64,000 nucleotides of DNA from Strobilurus pachycystidiatus (taxonomy: Eukaryota; Basidiomycota; Agaricomycetes; Agaricales; Physalacriaceae), in contig JAHLMK010000020.1 in the NCBI GenBank assembly GCA_019915135.1, positions 62,001 to 126,000 on the forward strand, written 5' to 3'. Under the pieces are notes generated by a model. It was given only the letters and a program-made list of their open reading frames with translations. It had not been told where the DNA came from and ran no database searches. Shown one piece after another: positions 1 through 11,442 of the stretch. Both the position numbers and the translations under genes were made by a program. Positions within the stretch are counted from its first letter, which is position 1; each line of letters begins with the position of its first letter.

Positions 1-384
1 AGTACGACGGATGCCTACGCCACCACTCTATTCGGACTGTCCTATACCAAGCGGAGAGGCCTCCCGGCGTGAAGAGGCGTGCACGGCCATGTGACGAACG
101 CGCCTGCAACCCACTCGAATCCAGGGACCCGCATTGTACCCGAAAGAAGTCACAGCTAAAAGAAGCGCACAGCCTTGGGCTCGTATCAAGAAACCAACGA
201 ACGTGCGGGCCCTTGTCCATTAAACTTTCGGTCTCTACCAAAATCAGCACTGGACGAGGGATTCCCCAGAGAATCCCCAGGAGTATGACGCCCGTCACGT
301 TGAAAATGACTCGACTGAATGTCCGACTCGGACTTGGTCCTTTCCCAAAATCGAAAAGGCGCTGCCTACGGAAGCTCCTCTTAC

Positions 385-418
385 GTTTCTCGGGACGAGA
401 AACTTAAAGAGGGGATAT
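385..418 (+). promoter_or_regulatory. Hairpin and polypurine tract before the family A 3' LTR
   Basis: An 8-bp stem (385-392 pairs with 396-403) with loop GGA is followed at once by the tract TTAAAGAGGGGATAT, which abuts the LTR start at 419. This is the position of the plus-strand DNA primer (polypurine tract) in LTR elements. The same module occurs in family B (6230-6263) and on the minus strand in family C (18442-18476). Confidence 0.7.
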
Positions 419-843
419 TGTCATGACTCGGTCGTGGACCTGTCACGAGATCGCGCACGAACTATAGATTGGGTGCGCCACATAGGAGAGAACTTATCCC
501 GAAGAACAGGTCGCGCGATCACGGGAGTTGCCGATGGAACGCGATCAGATCCCTACGCGCCTCGCCGCGCCTCGCTAGCCGAACCAACGTCACATCCGTC
601 GGCCGCCTCCCCTCGATTCCCGCCACTCCGTACGAGCGACGCCCCATTGGGTCGAGGAATGACTCAATGATCGCTATCTTCTGATCAGTCCCGCATGGCA
701 TGAGCGGCGGCCCGCCCTATCCCGCTTCATCCCGCCTTATCCCGCCCATCGTCCAATCAGCGGTGCTCGATCTAGCGCGCCTTCCTCGCTCGATCAAAGG
801 TACCATGCGCTACCGCAGCACATCGCTCCCGACGCGTCGGGAG

Positions 844-1425
844 CGCTCCCGACGGAACCTTCGAGAAGAGGAGTTATTCATCAAGAGGCCGACGTATAAA
901 TACAGACGCTCTTTGTAGTAGATAGTCAGACTTCGTCCTTATCAAGTTTCCTTCCGCATTCTCTTGCCGGATACTCTGACTCCCTCTGAGCAAGGGCTCC
1001 CCCCCATGCCCTCCCTCGGTGACTCCGGTATCGCCCCCCACTCCTCGAACGAAGGATCTCAATGCGCCACATCTCGGACCGGGTCCGATGAAGCGCGCGA
1101 CACCAGGAGACGGGGTCTCCTGGGTGTTCACTCTCGCTCCCGACGGAACCTTCGAGAAGAGGAGTTATTCATCAAGAGGCCGACGTATAAATACAGACGC
1201 TCTTTGTAGTAGATAGTCAGACTTCGTCCTTATCAAGTTTCCTTCCGCATTCTCTTGCCGGATACTCTGACTCCCTCTGAGCAAGGGCTCCCCCCCATGC
1301 CCTCCCTCGGTGACTCCGGTATCGCCCCCCACTCCTCGAACGAAGGATCTCAATGCGCCACATCTCGGACCGGGTCCGATGAAGCGCGCGACACCAGGAG
1401 ACGGGGTCTCCTGGGTGTTCACTCT
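844..1425 (+). repeat. 291-bp tandem duplication inside the LTR, doubling its promoter
   Basis: Unit 844-1134 is repeated as 1135-1425, apparently without mismatch. Each unit contains TATAAATA (895-902 and 1186-1193) and the presumed start-site region. This LTR therefore carries two tandem copies of its core promoter; the solo LTR at 36371-37254 has one. Confidence 0.85.
895..1193 (+). promoter_or_regulatory. Two TATA boxes of the family A LTR
   Basis: TATAAATACAGACGCTC occurs twice, 291 bp apart (895 and 1186). TATAAATACAG also occurs in family B (3160, 6705) and, on the minus strand, in family C (17634-17641, 21390-21397). It is the probable core promoter of these LTRs. Confidence 0.6.
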
Positions 1426-1594
1426 CTGGGCGATACGGAGGAGCATCCGTCGAGGTCCTCCGCGATCCCTCCCAAGCGACTGGACGGACGCTTCCCGGAG
1501 ATATGCGTGTTGTGCCCGCAGGAAAGCCACGGTTGGAGCGTAGAGGCGCGCCATTGTGAGCGAGTCCTTGTCACGGCGGGATCAGGTCGTAACA

Positions 1595-2212
1595 CTCAGC
1601 AATATAGAGCATTTGTACCAAAATAATACTTATAACATAATAACAACAAATATATAATTTACTATAATTAATAACATCATCATGTATTTACATATCATAT
1701 ATGAGACATTTGATGACATGATATGTAGTTCTGCATTTTGAAGCAGCCACAGAGTAGGCCAATTACCATAATAGGCAGCACTTAAAATTAATTAATTTGC
1801 TTCTTATTATTGCTTCATCATTCTTCCCCTCATAAAAAAACGTTTTCAACCCCCCGAGACAACCCCAACCAACCCCAACCTAACCCTAACCGGTCAACAT
1901 TAAACACTATCTTAAATCAGGCTTAGGTTGCTCATCGCAACCTAAGCCTTTATATACAATAACACAAGGTCAATTATGTAATTTAATATTTAAGTGTATT
2001 TAATACTAATCACATGACTTTAACCTAACCTATCACATGACCTCGTAACGGTTTCATTTGTCTGGCTCTAGCCAGGCTTCATGGCTAGATCCACGTTAGG
2101 TGAATGATTTAATTCTGGCTAGTGCCAGCAGGTTATACAAAGTACTACAGCCACAGGTGGCACCTCGTCTTCGGCGGACGACTCCTCATGATCCTCTTCG
2201 CCCTTGGGCCCT
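1595..2212. other. AT-rich stretch with telomere-like repeat and perfect hairpin
   Basis: No gene seen. 1861-1891 is a degenerate run of CCCAA/CCCTAA units, similar to the TTAGGG telomere repeat read from the other strand but far too short to be a chromosome end. At 1919-1949 a perfect 13-bp stem (AGGCTTAGGTTGC) closes a 5-nt loop. A second small inverted repeat, CTAGCCA/TGGCTAG, lies near 2066-2088. Confidence 0.6.
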
Positions 2213-2718
2213 TCAATCCCCGGTCACCTCCAGTTCCGCAAAGCAGAGGCGCAGAAGGTCCTCGACGTCGACGTCAACGACAATATATTCACAGTTGGCG
2301 TACGGCGTGAACTCCTTCCCGGAGCGCGTCGTGCGCCCCATTGCTGAAGGAAACCGTCAGTATTAGTTGATGAAATAAATAGAAAAACAAAAATAAGGGA
2401 TTCAAAAGACCCCCACTCCAACGTGCCATGCGGTCCCGTCCCATGGTCGAGTCGTCGGGCACGACGCGCCAGAGCGTGGGTGAAGACGAAGAAGGGAGGC
2501 GAAAAGAGAGAAAACTGGAGGGCAGACCTACCTGCGTACAAAGTTCCGGCAGCGGGGCGCGTTGGTTGCTTTTGAGGTGGTAGTTGGAAGTCAAGCTTGT
2601 GTTGAAAGCAGTCAACAAATTAAACCCAAACATCACGTGCAAAGCACTTACTTGAGGCACAACGCAAAAATCAACGTTGAAGGCGGGCGGGACGCGCAAC
2701 ACAGCTCAAGGAGCTTGG
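2213..2718 (-). pseudogene. 3' part of an unrecognised spliced gene cut by a family B LTR
   Basis: Read on the minus strand, 2702-2655 is open and ends at GTAAGT. A 56-nt intron ends in ACAAG, and reading then continues with LDFQLPPQKQPTRPAAG and beyond. A last exon, after an acceptor TTCCTTCAG near 2350, reads RSGKEFTPYANCEYIVVD and stops at 2213. The gene is truncated at 2718 by the LTR starting at 2719. I do not recognise the family. The exon joins between 2540 and 2350 are unsure, and this could be a relic. Confidence 0.35.
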
Positions 2719-3568
2719 TGTCATGATGTGGCCTCACCGTAACCCAAGGCCCTCCACTTTGGTCACCCTTTTGCGTCCTGATGCTACGGCTACACGAACC
2801 AGCCCCACACCGGAAGATGCCGAGAGGTATATCAAGGGGTTGAGAGTTCGATCCCTTATGGCGACAGAACCGGGATCCTGAAGTCCCGCCCTTGTCGGGC
2901 TTCCCGCCCTCCCGGATACACTTTGGAGCAAGCACACATGGTGTAAGACACCCCGGGAATATACTTAGGCCGCGTGAGTCAGGCGGGAGTCGGTACCCGA
3001 CCAAGCCCGCCTTCCCGACTAATGGGCGGCCATTGATCTGTCGGGCGGTCATCGGGATGTCGGGATCTCCGTCATCCGCAGCGTCGGACCACTCCCGACG
3101 CATCGGGAGTATGTGGTAGAAGCTTCGAGAAGAGGAACGATGAGCAAGCATGGGATTAGTATAAATACAGAGACAGCGCTGTACTAGCTATTCAGACTTT
3201 GTCCTTAACCAGTTTTCCCCCATACAACTCCGTTGGGCACTCTGAGCTCTCCGTGGTAGGACTCATCCACATGTCTCCCTTCGATACCTCCGCCTACGTT
3301 GTTGACTCTGACGAGAGAAGGCTCCCCAACGCCACACCTGGAACCAGGACCGGTGGCGAGCCTCGTACCTTGGGATTAGGTTCCTACAGTACTACAGTCT
3401 CTGGCGGGACGGACGTGCGACCATCGAGGGTCCCTACGACTGGTGCAGTACGACCAGTGGAGCACAATACGAGGATGTACGTGGTACGCTCGCAGGAAAG
3501 CTATGGGTTGACTACAGGGGTAGTCTCTCATGAGCAAGTCCATGTCACGGCAGGATCAGGTCATAACA
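2719..3568 (+). repeat. 5' LTR, family B
   Basis: 850 bp, TGTCATGATG to GTCATAACA, with TATAAATA at 3160-3167. The first 542 bp match 6264-6805 closely, with a few substitutions. Confidence 0.8.
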
Positions 3569-5076
3569 ATAGGACGAGGTCTCCATACTGCCCACGTACC
3601 ACTACATCGGAACCTTCCCCCTCCCCGGAGTTGGGGTAACGCCTCCAATCACCACGACCTCCGACACTATCTTCCCCCTTGTACGAGCTTGCAGAGCCGA
3701 ACATCAAGTACTCTCCCTCCTTAGGGAGTTGACCATCCACATCGCGGAATTCAAACCAACAGTACGATCAGGTCCTACTCAATACCGGAGCCTTCTGGGC
3801 AGAGCTGCATGGGTCATAGATGTGGTCTATAGGTTGCTGGGACTAGAGGAAGACTGGGTTCTTCTTCGGTCTCTGGTGAACGGACATATCCCCATCATGG
3901 CACGATGTATGGAAGTTCTGTGGAGAACTCCCCAACATCTATCTCGACACACAAAACAGGGACTATGCCTTCTTCAGGCAAGATATCTAGGGGGGCCATT
4001 ACGATGTATACGAACCCCGACATTCTATACTGAGCCACGCTTAGATCTCGCGGTGTTCTACCACCCCCCTTCCCTCACCCTAGACCCCTGGGCCGTGCAC
4101 CTACGTAGCGCAAAACAAACTTGCAACACCCCGCACCACCTACGTCTCCTATACGGCGCGGAAATCAGAAAATCCACGGACTCCGCCCAACCTTTGGATC
4201 GAGGACCCATCCTCTTTCGACATCCAGTACTCTATTCTGACAACGGGAAGCCTTTCCGCACGAACCAGGAATAAAACACCCAGACGATACAATGGATCTC
4301 CTCGTGGAGGAGAGTCCTGACGTGAAACGGAAACTAGTAGTAAAGAAAACCGAAAAACAGGTTACGAGCCCAAAAGCGTAGCCCATTCTCTTCAAAAGGG
4401 AAACACAGTCGAGGACTGTCAGTCAGATCCACCGGTTGAAAGGACAACCACCTTCTCCAATAGCCACTCCCACACTATGAAACGCTGCGCCACCTTCCGG
4501 AAAAGGGCGAGCGTCTATCACCCATCAGCATGCCCGCAGGAACACCTCCGAAACGAGCACTCGCATTATCCGGACGCCTGATCCTAAAGGATAAGTTAGA
4601 CAACAAAATATCTCCGGGAACGATCGACCATCACGCAAATCAGGAACAGGGCCGGTGACTTAGAGACCCGCGTCAGAAGCCTTTCAGGACAAACGCAGAC
4701 ACTTCGAATTAGGAGAGAACGTCAAGACCAGCAATACATGTGCCGCAAAAAATCAAGAAATACAAAAAATTACATCGGCACGCCTGTGGTCACCGAATAA
4801 AATTCATCGCGCCCATCCACCACTCCTCCGTCACCTCCGTCCACGCATCTAACTCCTCCATTCTCAGACCCTCCACCGCCCCCGCAACTCCGCCCCATCA
4901 AATACGTTCCTCCGCCTCCAAAGTCGAGGCCCAGAATGTGGTTGCTAGCTCGCGCGGCGAGCAGCGACGCCAGAAATATTGAAGGACCCTTCAAAGGTCC
5001 ACCGAGCTCAATATCATCGTGATAAGACGTCAGACACTATGGATTTCGGAAACGTTTGAGAAAGGGGAATACTCAC
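3569..5076. other. Internal region of the family B element, no recognisable gene
   Basis: The longest plus-strand ORF (3729-4274, 181 codons) has no recognisable domain or zinc knuckle and is not supported. Any gag-like gene here is decayed or unlike known ones. 4770-4994 on the minus strand is open and glycine-rich. It could be the 3' exon of the antisense gene at 5524-5077, but no splice join keeps the frame. Confidence 0.5.
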
Positions 5077-5524
5077 CATTCGGCGACAACAAAACCCAGG
5101 CGCAGACCGCCAGCAAACAGAATGTCGCGTCGGAATCAGGCAGGGTGAATGACAGCGACCGCCAAGCGACGGGCGGATGGAAGGAAGCTTCCTGCTCGAA
5201 GACGAGCGCGGCTCGGAGCAGGGTGAACTGAAAAATATGCCCGGAATCCCACTCACCAAAACCGTTCGCATAAAATTAACGGAGTCTCAAACTCACCAGG
5301 GCTAGCCACGCTGACGAGCTCCCCGCGGGTTGATCCAACGAATTCACATTGGATAAGCCATCGTCGACAGCGACGATACATCGCGTCCATTCCTCCAGGA
5401 CGACGCTCGGAATCTGCGTTGGGCGCGCAAAGATTTGAAAGCCGCATTCATCGACCACCAAGACGGCGTCGGACGGCGAGGCTGTCAAACGATGCGCGAT
5501 GAGGGCGAGAGTGAGTGTCGGCAT
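5077..5524 (-). CDS. Antisense spliced ORF inside the family B element, unknown function
   Basis: Exon 1 (5524-5297) is exactly 76 codons from ATG and ends at donor GTGAGT. A 69-nt intron (5296-5228) ends in TTTTTCAG. Exon 2 (5227-5077) adds 50 codons, FTLLRAALVFEQEASF onwards, and ends at another GTGAGT. The translation is rich in hydrophobic helix-like segments and tryptophans (EEWTRCIVAV, VCAWVLLS). I could not extend it downstream without a stop, so it may be broken. It runs opposite to the LTRs, as does the better-preserved antisense gene of family C. Family unrecognised. Confidence 0.4.
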
Positions 5525-6229
5525 AGCTGGGGCAGAAAGGAGAGCAGGAATGAGAAGATGATTCTCAGAACAGCATCATTATAGCTGCGCGCGCAAGCGC
5601 CCGTTCCCGCACCCAATCTGTGGGACTTCTTGGACATCAGGAATAGGCTTTCAAGAAGCGCACCTGGGTCCGGAGAATAGACTCAGTTGAATGATTCTGC
5701 AGATCATTCCGCGAGACCCTGGGATCTGTATCTCAGATGAATATCTGGGGGTGCAGATATGGGGTCGCGGTCACTCAGATGGGGGTTTTTGACTCGCAGG
5801 GAGTCCTGACTGCCCGGAGGAGACCCAACCACGGTACCGAGCGCGTGGCGCGGGTACTATTCAGAGCTCGGGGAGCCCAAACGACGAAATCATGACCGAT
5901 GCCGGCGGCAATGAAAAAATCGATTTCTGTACGATCAAAGGCGCACTCTCGAGGACATCTCAGGACGAGTATCGAAAATATACGCCACACAAAATCGATC
6001 ACGTGACCCGGACAACAAAAAATTGTCTTTGCGATACAAACACTTCTGTCTATTCAGAATTTGTTCCAAACACGTCTTCATCGAGGAAAAGGCGTCTCGG
6101 CCCTCCCGTAGGAGGTTCCGAGCCATCACGCCTTCTCTCGCGGCTACTCTTTGGCTTTAACAAGGCTCGGGGAGTCTTGTAAAAAGCATCGACGCGACCG
6201 TAGAAGCCCATAAAGGAGATCACTCTTTC
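5525..6229. other. 3' internal region of the family B element, nothing recognised
   Basis: Only short ORFs in both strands with no recognisable domain. 5525-5580 is the likely promoter side of the antisense ORF; no clear TATA box is seen. Confidence 0.4.
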
Positions 6230-6263
6230 GTTTCTCGGGACGAGAAACTTAAAAAGGGGATAT
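6230..6263 (+). promoter_or_regulatory. Hairpin and polypurine tract, family B
   Basis: An 8-bp stem GTTTCTCG/CGAGAAAC (6230-6237 and 6241-6248) with loop GGA is followed directly by TTAAAAAGGGGATAT and then the LTR. It is almost identical to family A at 385-418. Confidence 0.7.
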
Positions 6264-6805
6264 TGTCATGATGTGGCCTCACCGTAACCCAAGGCCCCCC
6301 ACTTTGGTCACCCTTTGGCGTCCTGATGCTACGGCTACACGAACCAGGGCCACACCGGAAGATGCCGAGAGGTATATCAAGGGGTTGAGAGTTCGATCCC
6401 TTATGGCGACAGAACCGGGATCCTGAAGTCCCGCCCTTGTCGGGCTTCCCGCCCTCCCGGATACACTTTGGAGCGAGCACACATGGTGTAAGACACCCCG
6501 GGAATATACTTAGGCCGCGTGAGTCAGGCGGGAGTCGGTACCCGACCAAGCCCGCCTTCCCGACCAATGGGCGGCCATTGATCTGTGGGGCGGTCATCGG
6601 AATGTCGGGATCACCGTCATCCGCAGCGTCGGACCACTCCCGACGCATCGGGAGTATGTGGTAGAAGCTTCGAGAAAAGGAATGATGAGCAAGCATGGGA
6701 TTAGTATAAATACAGAGACAGCACTGTAGTAGCTATTCAGACTTTGTCCTTAACCAGTTTTCCCCCATACAACTCCGTTGGGCACTCTGAGCTCTCCGTG
6801 GTAGG
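6264..6805 (+). repeat. 3' LTR, family B, truncated
   Basis: Matches 2719-3260 and then stops at the KDZ-1 left terminus. The missing 308 bp are not found beyond the KDZ-1 right end, so the junction is not a simple insertion. Confidence 0.8.
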
Positions 6806-7250
6806 CACCCTATGCTGTACCCTTATTACAATACAGGACTGTAATTAGAGGGCAGTGTATTACAATACAGGCTCTAAGCTACAGTGCTGCAATGGCGGGG
6901 TCCCGTATTATAATACAGGTGGGCCCGTATTTATAATACAGGTGGCCCGTATTATAATACGGGCTCCCTGCCAGATATAGCGGGTGGTGCGGCATGGCGA
7001 ACGGCGCCGTGATGCCGTGTGGGCTCAGCAATGCCGGGAGCCGGGGATATCCGAGAAATCACGGATGCATCCAAATCCGGATGCATGCGCTCCCGCCCGC
7101 GTATTGGGCCTACCCGCCACACATCCGGACCAGCGTCCGCTTAATAAAAGATGTGTTGCTACCATTCGAGCGCTGCCACGGGCCACAGCAGTCCTGGAGT
7201 ATTCTCCTGATATCACAGGTGTATCCATATCCGGATGCAGCCGCCCCCGC
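6806..7250. repeat. Left terminal inverted repeat of KDZ-1
   Basis: About 445 bp, inverted match to 13690-14110. The outer 170 bp contain at least five copies of the palindromic core GTATTNYAATAC, for example CCCGTATTATAATACGGG. These are plausible transposase-binding sites. Confidence 0.8.
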
Positions 7251-7847
7251 TCCCGTACTGAGCCTGCCAGCCACATTCCCAGGCATCAGTTGTCTGCATT
7301 CGCTGGTATTACATCTTACTGTCCTTGTACAGTTACCTTCACCCGCCCTCGCGAAGTTTGCGGTCAAATCCGGCCATATCCGCCCCAGCCGTTCATCCTC
7401 AAAACATCTGGGCTTCGTCTTGCTCTGAGTCAATCTGACAGACAGATGCACTACCTCATTGCTCATTCATGTCTCGGACAGGCATTCGCGCATCCTCCGC
7501 GCACCTCTGCACGAAATCCTGAACATTTCCTCGCCCCCACATGACTAAGGACATCCGGACTCCGGAGCTCGAGCTCAATGACGTGCACCGTCCGACCTAT
7601 GATCAATTACTGACTACTTCTCGGTCAGTATCTGATCTTGAATAACAACTCTATATTTCTATATCACCCTCTAATGTCTTTGGACACGAATCAACGTAGT
7701 TTTGACAAACTTGTGCGCCGAGACCGGCAACTTCCTAATTGGGCGAATGTGTATGCAAGCCTACTGTGGCGAGCGCGGAGCGGGTAGTGCGTGAGCTACG
7801 CTTGCAGTTGGTCTGAAAATCTCACCAAAGCAAGTATTTAATGCAAT
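7251..7847. other. Subterminal non-coding part of KDZ-1
   Basis: Spans the 3' flank of the transposase gene. It recurs almost unchanged, inverted, at 46484-47050 in KDZ-2. ORFs here are repeat-derived and not believed. Confidence 0.6.
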
Positions 7848-10800
7848 TTATTCTTCTGCTACATCCAGATCGTCGTTATCTACATCATCTTCCTCCGGAT
7901 CCACTTCAACCTCTACAACACGTGATACGGGAAGTCCGTCTAACAATTCCTGACCGAGTGCCCGAATCCCCTTCCAATGACTCTCGAGGTCCTCTGCCAC
8001 TCTATCTTGAAAGCTTGCCTGTTCCGCCGCGAAAGCCGAAAGACCCTGCTGGCATGCGGCATTGAGTCCGTCAAGCTGTTCCCGACCACGAACCCGCCAC
8101 AGGTCACCATGCCACCGGCGATACGCAATCACCCGACGCATTTCTTCCACAAGAAGTGCAACCTCCTCTTCCCAGCGCATCTTGCGCGCGCGAGCTTTGC
8201 ACCATTCGATCTTGAGGGCTATGCCAATTTGAGTATACACATCATGTTTATTGAGTTGGAGCTCACCTTCGTGAATTACTGGGTGGTCGTTGCGTGTCGC
8301 AACGCTCAGTGAGTCAATAGGCTCTGCGTAGCTGTACCATATCCAGGATAGTTGGCGACGACCCTCGCCCTGAGAAACCACCGCGTTTTTGCTTGATGGA
8401 CCGGCAATCAGCTCATCAATGAAGTCTTGCTCTGCGAGAGCTCGCCTTTCGGTGATTTCCTCGGCTGTCAGTAGCCGCTCGTTCATACCCCTGACATCAG
8501 TGTCATTCAGGACACGCAATTCCCGTTCCCAAGGCCCATGTTCGCGAAGCCGAAACAGTGCATTGCGTGCCCAGCAATAACGAAGTTTGCTGAGGTATAT
8601 GCTGACTTGTACCTTGCGCTGTACGCCCTCCGCACGAGTTGTAGGATTTTGGCCCGTGACATTTCGGACAGTGAACAGATGGCCGGCGGAGCGTATACGC
8701 AGCCCTTGGCGCAAGGATTCCAGTGCATCCCTGCACTCTGCTTCACGAAGCCGAGTCTCCGCATGCACCAAACCCGCGACACACGCACGAGGAAGTTCCC
8801 GATTGGTTGCTCGCAGTTCTGATGGAAGAAACAACTTTGTCTCTTCGGGCAGCACGGAAGCAGGAGAGTCGAGAATCTTTCTCTGGTCATCAGTAAGGTA
8901 TTCCTTGAATTTTGGCATGAACGATAGCTGCAGGCGACGAAATTTTTTGAGATCACAGAGGATGACATTTTGTTGCCGCTCCACATTGAGTTCTTGGTAA
9001 GTTGTTCCAGATCTGCGAGCCTTGATCTCCCAGGCAAGGCCGCGTCTACATAGAACATCGTTAGCCTGAGTAACATAATCTCGGAGCACTCACTGTTTCT
9101 CTTCAATCTCAAGGCCAAGATCGAGGAATAGACTCATGCTTGATTCATGTGAGACTGAGCCGCTTTGTAGACTCGTTTGCTCTTCCTGAGCCAGCTGAAG
9201 TTGGATGTCCTTCATCGTCTCCTTATTCTGTAGGCGGGGCTCGTATGGGCAGGGTTGCGATCGATCTCGGTCCCAGAGTAATACTTCACGTTCCCAGTTC
9301 TTGACATCCTCATCACCACAGTAAGTTACCATGCCTGCGTTGAAATCAAGGAATTCCTTAGCGTGTGTACGCGCTTCTTGAATCGCTTCCGCAAGTCGAG
9401 TGAGAAGGACACGACCTATCCCAATGTGTGAGCAAAGTCATGACAATCACTCTAGAACTCTGAACATACGGAACGTCTTGACGACGCGATAGTTGTGTGC
9501 GCCAAAGATATCATCAAGGGTGTCTCTACGGGCCCCTGGACCCATCATCTTGGTCTGGGCTGCAGCTCGATTACTCTGCGCCCAGTTTTCTTCAATGGTT
9601 TTGCCGTGCGTCCTTCCAGCCCCAACAAGAAAGTTGAAGGAATAGAGAGCATGACATTGCACCTTCAGTGAACTCAATACCTATTGGACATGCATGGGCA
9701 AAAGCTACATACACGATGTGCCCACAAATGAAATTTAGGCACACAAAATCGGACTCGGTTGGGATCAAAATTGAGACGCCACTGTGACGGCAGCTGCGAG
9801 AGACGATCTGGAAAATGAACGCCCCAAATGCATACTATGTCATATGACAGGACCAAGTCCAGACGTGAATTGTCACCTCCCATTGATATCGCCACGAGAG
9901 GATCGACATTGCAGAAGCTGAGATGCCAATCAGTCTTACGGCTACATAGAGGCTGAATCATTAAACACACCGTTCTCCACGCTGGAGGTCACCCATGCCG
10001 TTTGGGCGCCAAACGCCGTGGCGCGAGCAAGTGACCCCGGCAACTCCAGTTGTCCGGAGACCCTTAGCGTCTTTCAGATTCGCCAAGAGAGTAGCCTACG
10101 TAAGTGAATATTAGACGCGGTCGAATATATCATTCCCGACAGGCATATGTACCTTGAACCCTGAGCAAGTAGCCATGTCTTCCTGACTGACAAATATACG
10201 GATGTGCGCATTGTATGATGCTTGCTCGACAAAATACGCCCAGCCGTCTCCCAGAGGGGGGTCGCGTTCTGTCGTGGATACGACCGCGTTACACATACGA
10301 AAATTGGCGTCAATAGCCAGGAACAGAATGTAGATGAACCTAGTCACAAATGTCAGATCATATTCAACGTTGGATGTGCGCTGACATACTTTTTCTCAAG
10401 TGATATGGATTCCCAATCGGGCGGGAGATTTCTATTTGGATGCGGACAGGCAGAGCAGGCGACCACAAGCTCACCCAGAGCAGTACCTGAAACACTGGTT
10501 GATGCGTGTCCACGACCCGCGCGCTTGAGTAATTTGAGGTGTCGCCATTGCCGGATGCTACGAAGGAGTACTTTGTAGCGCTCAGGCGGAGGGGTTAAGG
10601 TACGATGTTCAGTCATCGTCTCCAGGGCCTTCCAAAGGTCCCATGCCGGTAGTTTTCCAAGACAGTTCAGGTTGTGGAAGAGACGAAGGAGACTGAAGCT
10701 CAGAGCAGTGCGAGGCTCCCGAGGAGTTGATGGATACCATGAACTCCGAAGGAGCTGGATGTAATTTGGTGCAGCAGCGGAGCAACCACAGAAAGGTTCC

Positions 10801-11442
10801 ATTCCACTTCTAGACGAGGAACAATTCATTAGTTCAGACATAGGATCAATAAATCAATGGACATACCTCGATCCAGTGCAGGGGCAGCGTGGCATGCATG
10901 GAAACACAGCAATCCTGACACATCAGGCCGGCTGCATGACACTCATTCTCACAGCAGCGATACACCGCCGGATTAGATATCTCGTCGGTCGAACACCGAT
11001 CGCAGATCTCTCTGCTATCGCCACAGCCATCCAACCGGAGTAGTTCTTTCAAGTATGACTCCCGATGGGCACGCCACGTTGACATTGCGTCGTCCTATGA
11101 TGTGATGTGCATTGTGAGTAGACATGAATTTCATAACCAAATTCCATGCTTACACTGTTTCGGTATCGCGACTTGACTCGGATGACGACTCCATGATCGG
11201 CCGGAGTCGTGTCGCGTTCAGACTGTGAGTCGACATTCTCCCCCAGCAGATACGAGAAGCCGTCCACTGAGTCAGCAAGGGCGGCAGCATGCAAATCCTC
11301 CTGTTCTTCGAACGGAGGTGCCTCTAGTAGATTTGCGACGTCCTCGAGACGTCGCCCTTTCCAGACTGCGCGATGGCCATCCGCAGATACATCTAACGTG
11401 AGAGCGGCCGGAGCGCGAGTGTCAACATGTTGAGACGCGACG
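7848..11442 (-). pseudogene. KDZ transposase, 5'-truncated copy (KDZ-1)
   Basis: Near-identical to the KDZ-2 gene at 42850-46483, read on the minus strand. Visible in order: a cysteine cluster (CDRCSTDE, CCENECHAAGLMCQDCC), LAIDANFRMCN, SYDIVCIWGVHF, FCVPKFHLWAH, HGKTIEENWAQSNRA and a 413-codon 3' exon ending at 7848. The family is the fungal KDZ (Kyakuja-Dileera-Zisupton) DDE-type transposase. It has lost its start codon: homology to KDZ-2 ends at 11442. Like KDZ-2 it also lacks about 45 codons at the start of exon 3 that are present in KDZ-3, with a frame break. It is almost certainly inactive. Confidence 0.85.

Larger units (their letters stand above)
1..1594 (+). mobile_element. 3' end of an LTR retroelement, family A
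   Basis: The window opens inside the internal region of an LTR element and runs through its 3' LTR. Internal sequence (1-418) ends in a hairpin plus purine-rich tract directly before an LTR that starts TGTCATGA and ends CGTAACA. No reverse transcriptase, integrase or protease motif is visible in 1-418; the 112-codon ORF at 69-407 is basic and looks non-coding. A solo LTR of the same family lies inverted at 36371-37254. Confidence 0.75.
419..1594 (+). repeat. 3' LTR, family A, with internal duplication
   Basis: The LTR is 1176 bp, bounded by TGTCATGA and CGTAACA. It is matched by the 884-bp solo LTR at 36371-37254 on the other strand. The length difference is accounted for by an exact 291-bp tandem duplication at 844-1425. 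Confidence 0.8.
2719..6805 (+). mobile_element. LTR element, family B, 3' LTR truncated by KDZ-1
   Basis: LTRs at 2719-3568 and 6264-6805 flank a 2695-bp internal region. The second LTR stops after 542 bp where the KDZ-1 terminal repeat begins at 6806. The internal region shows no RT, integrase or protease motif, so the element looks non-autonomous. It resembles families A and C in LTR ends (TGTCATGA, ATAACA), TATA box and hairpin-polypurine module. It holds a spliced ORF antisense to the element (5524-5077). Confidence 0.75.

Noticed and set aside
1861..1893. Chromosome end
   Set aside because: Only a few degenerate telomere-like units inside continuous element-rich sequence.
3729..4274. 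181-codon ORF in family B as a gag gene
   Set aside because: No capsid pattern or CCHC knuckle, and composition like a chance frame.
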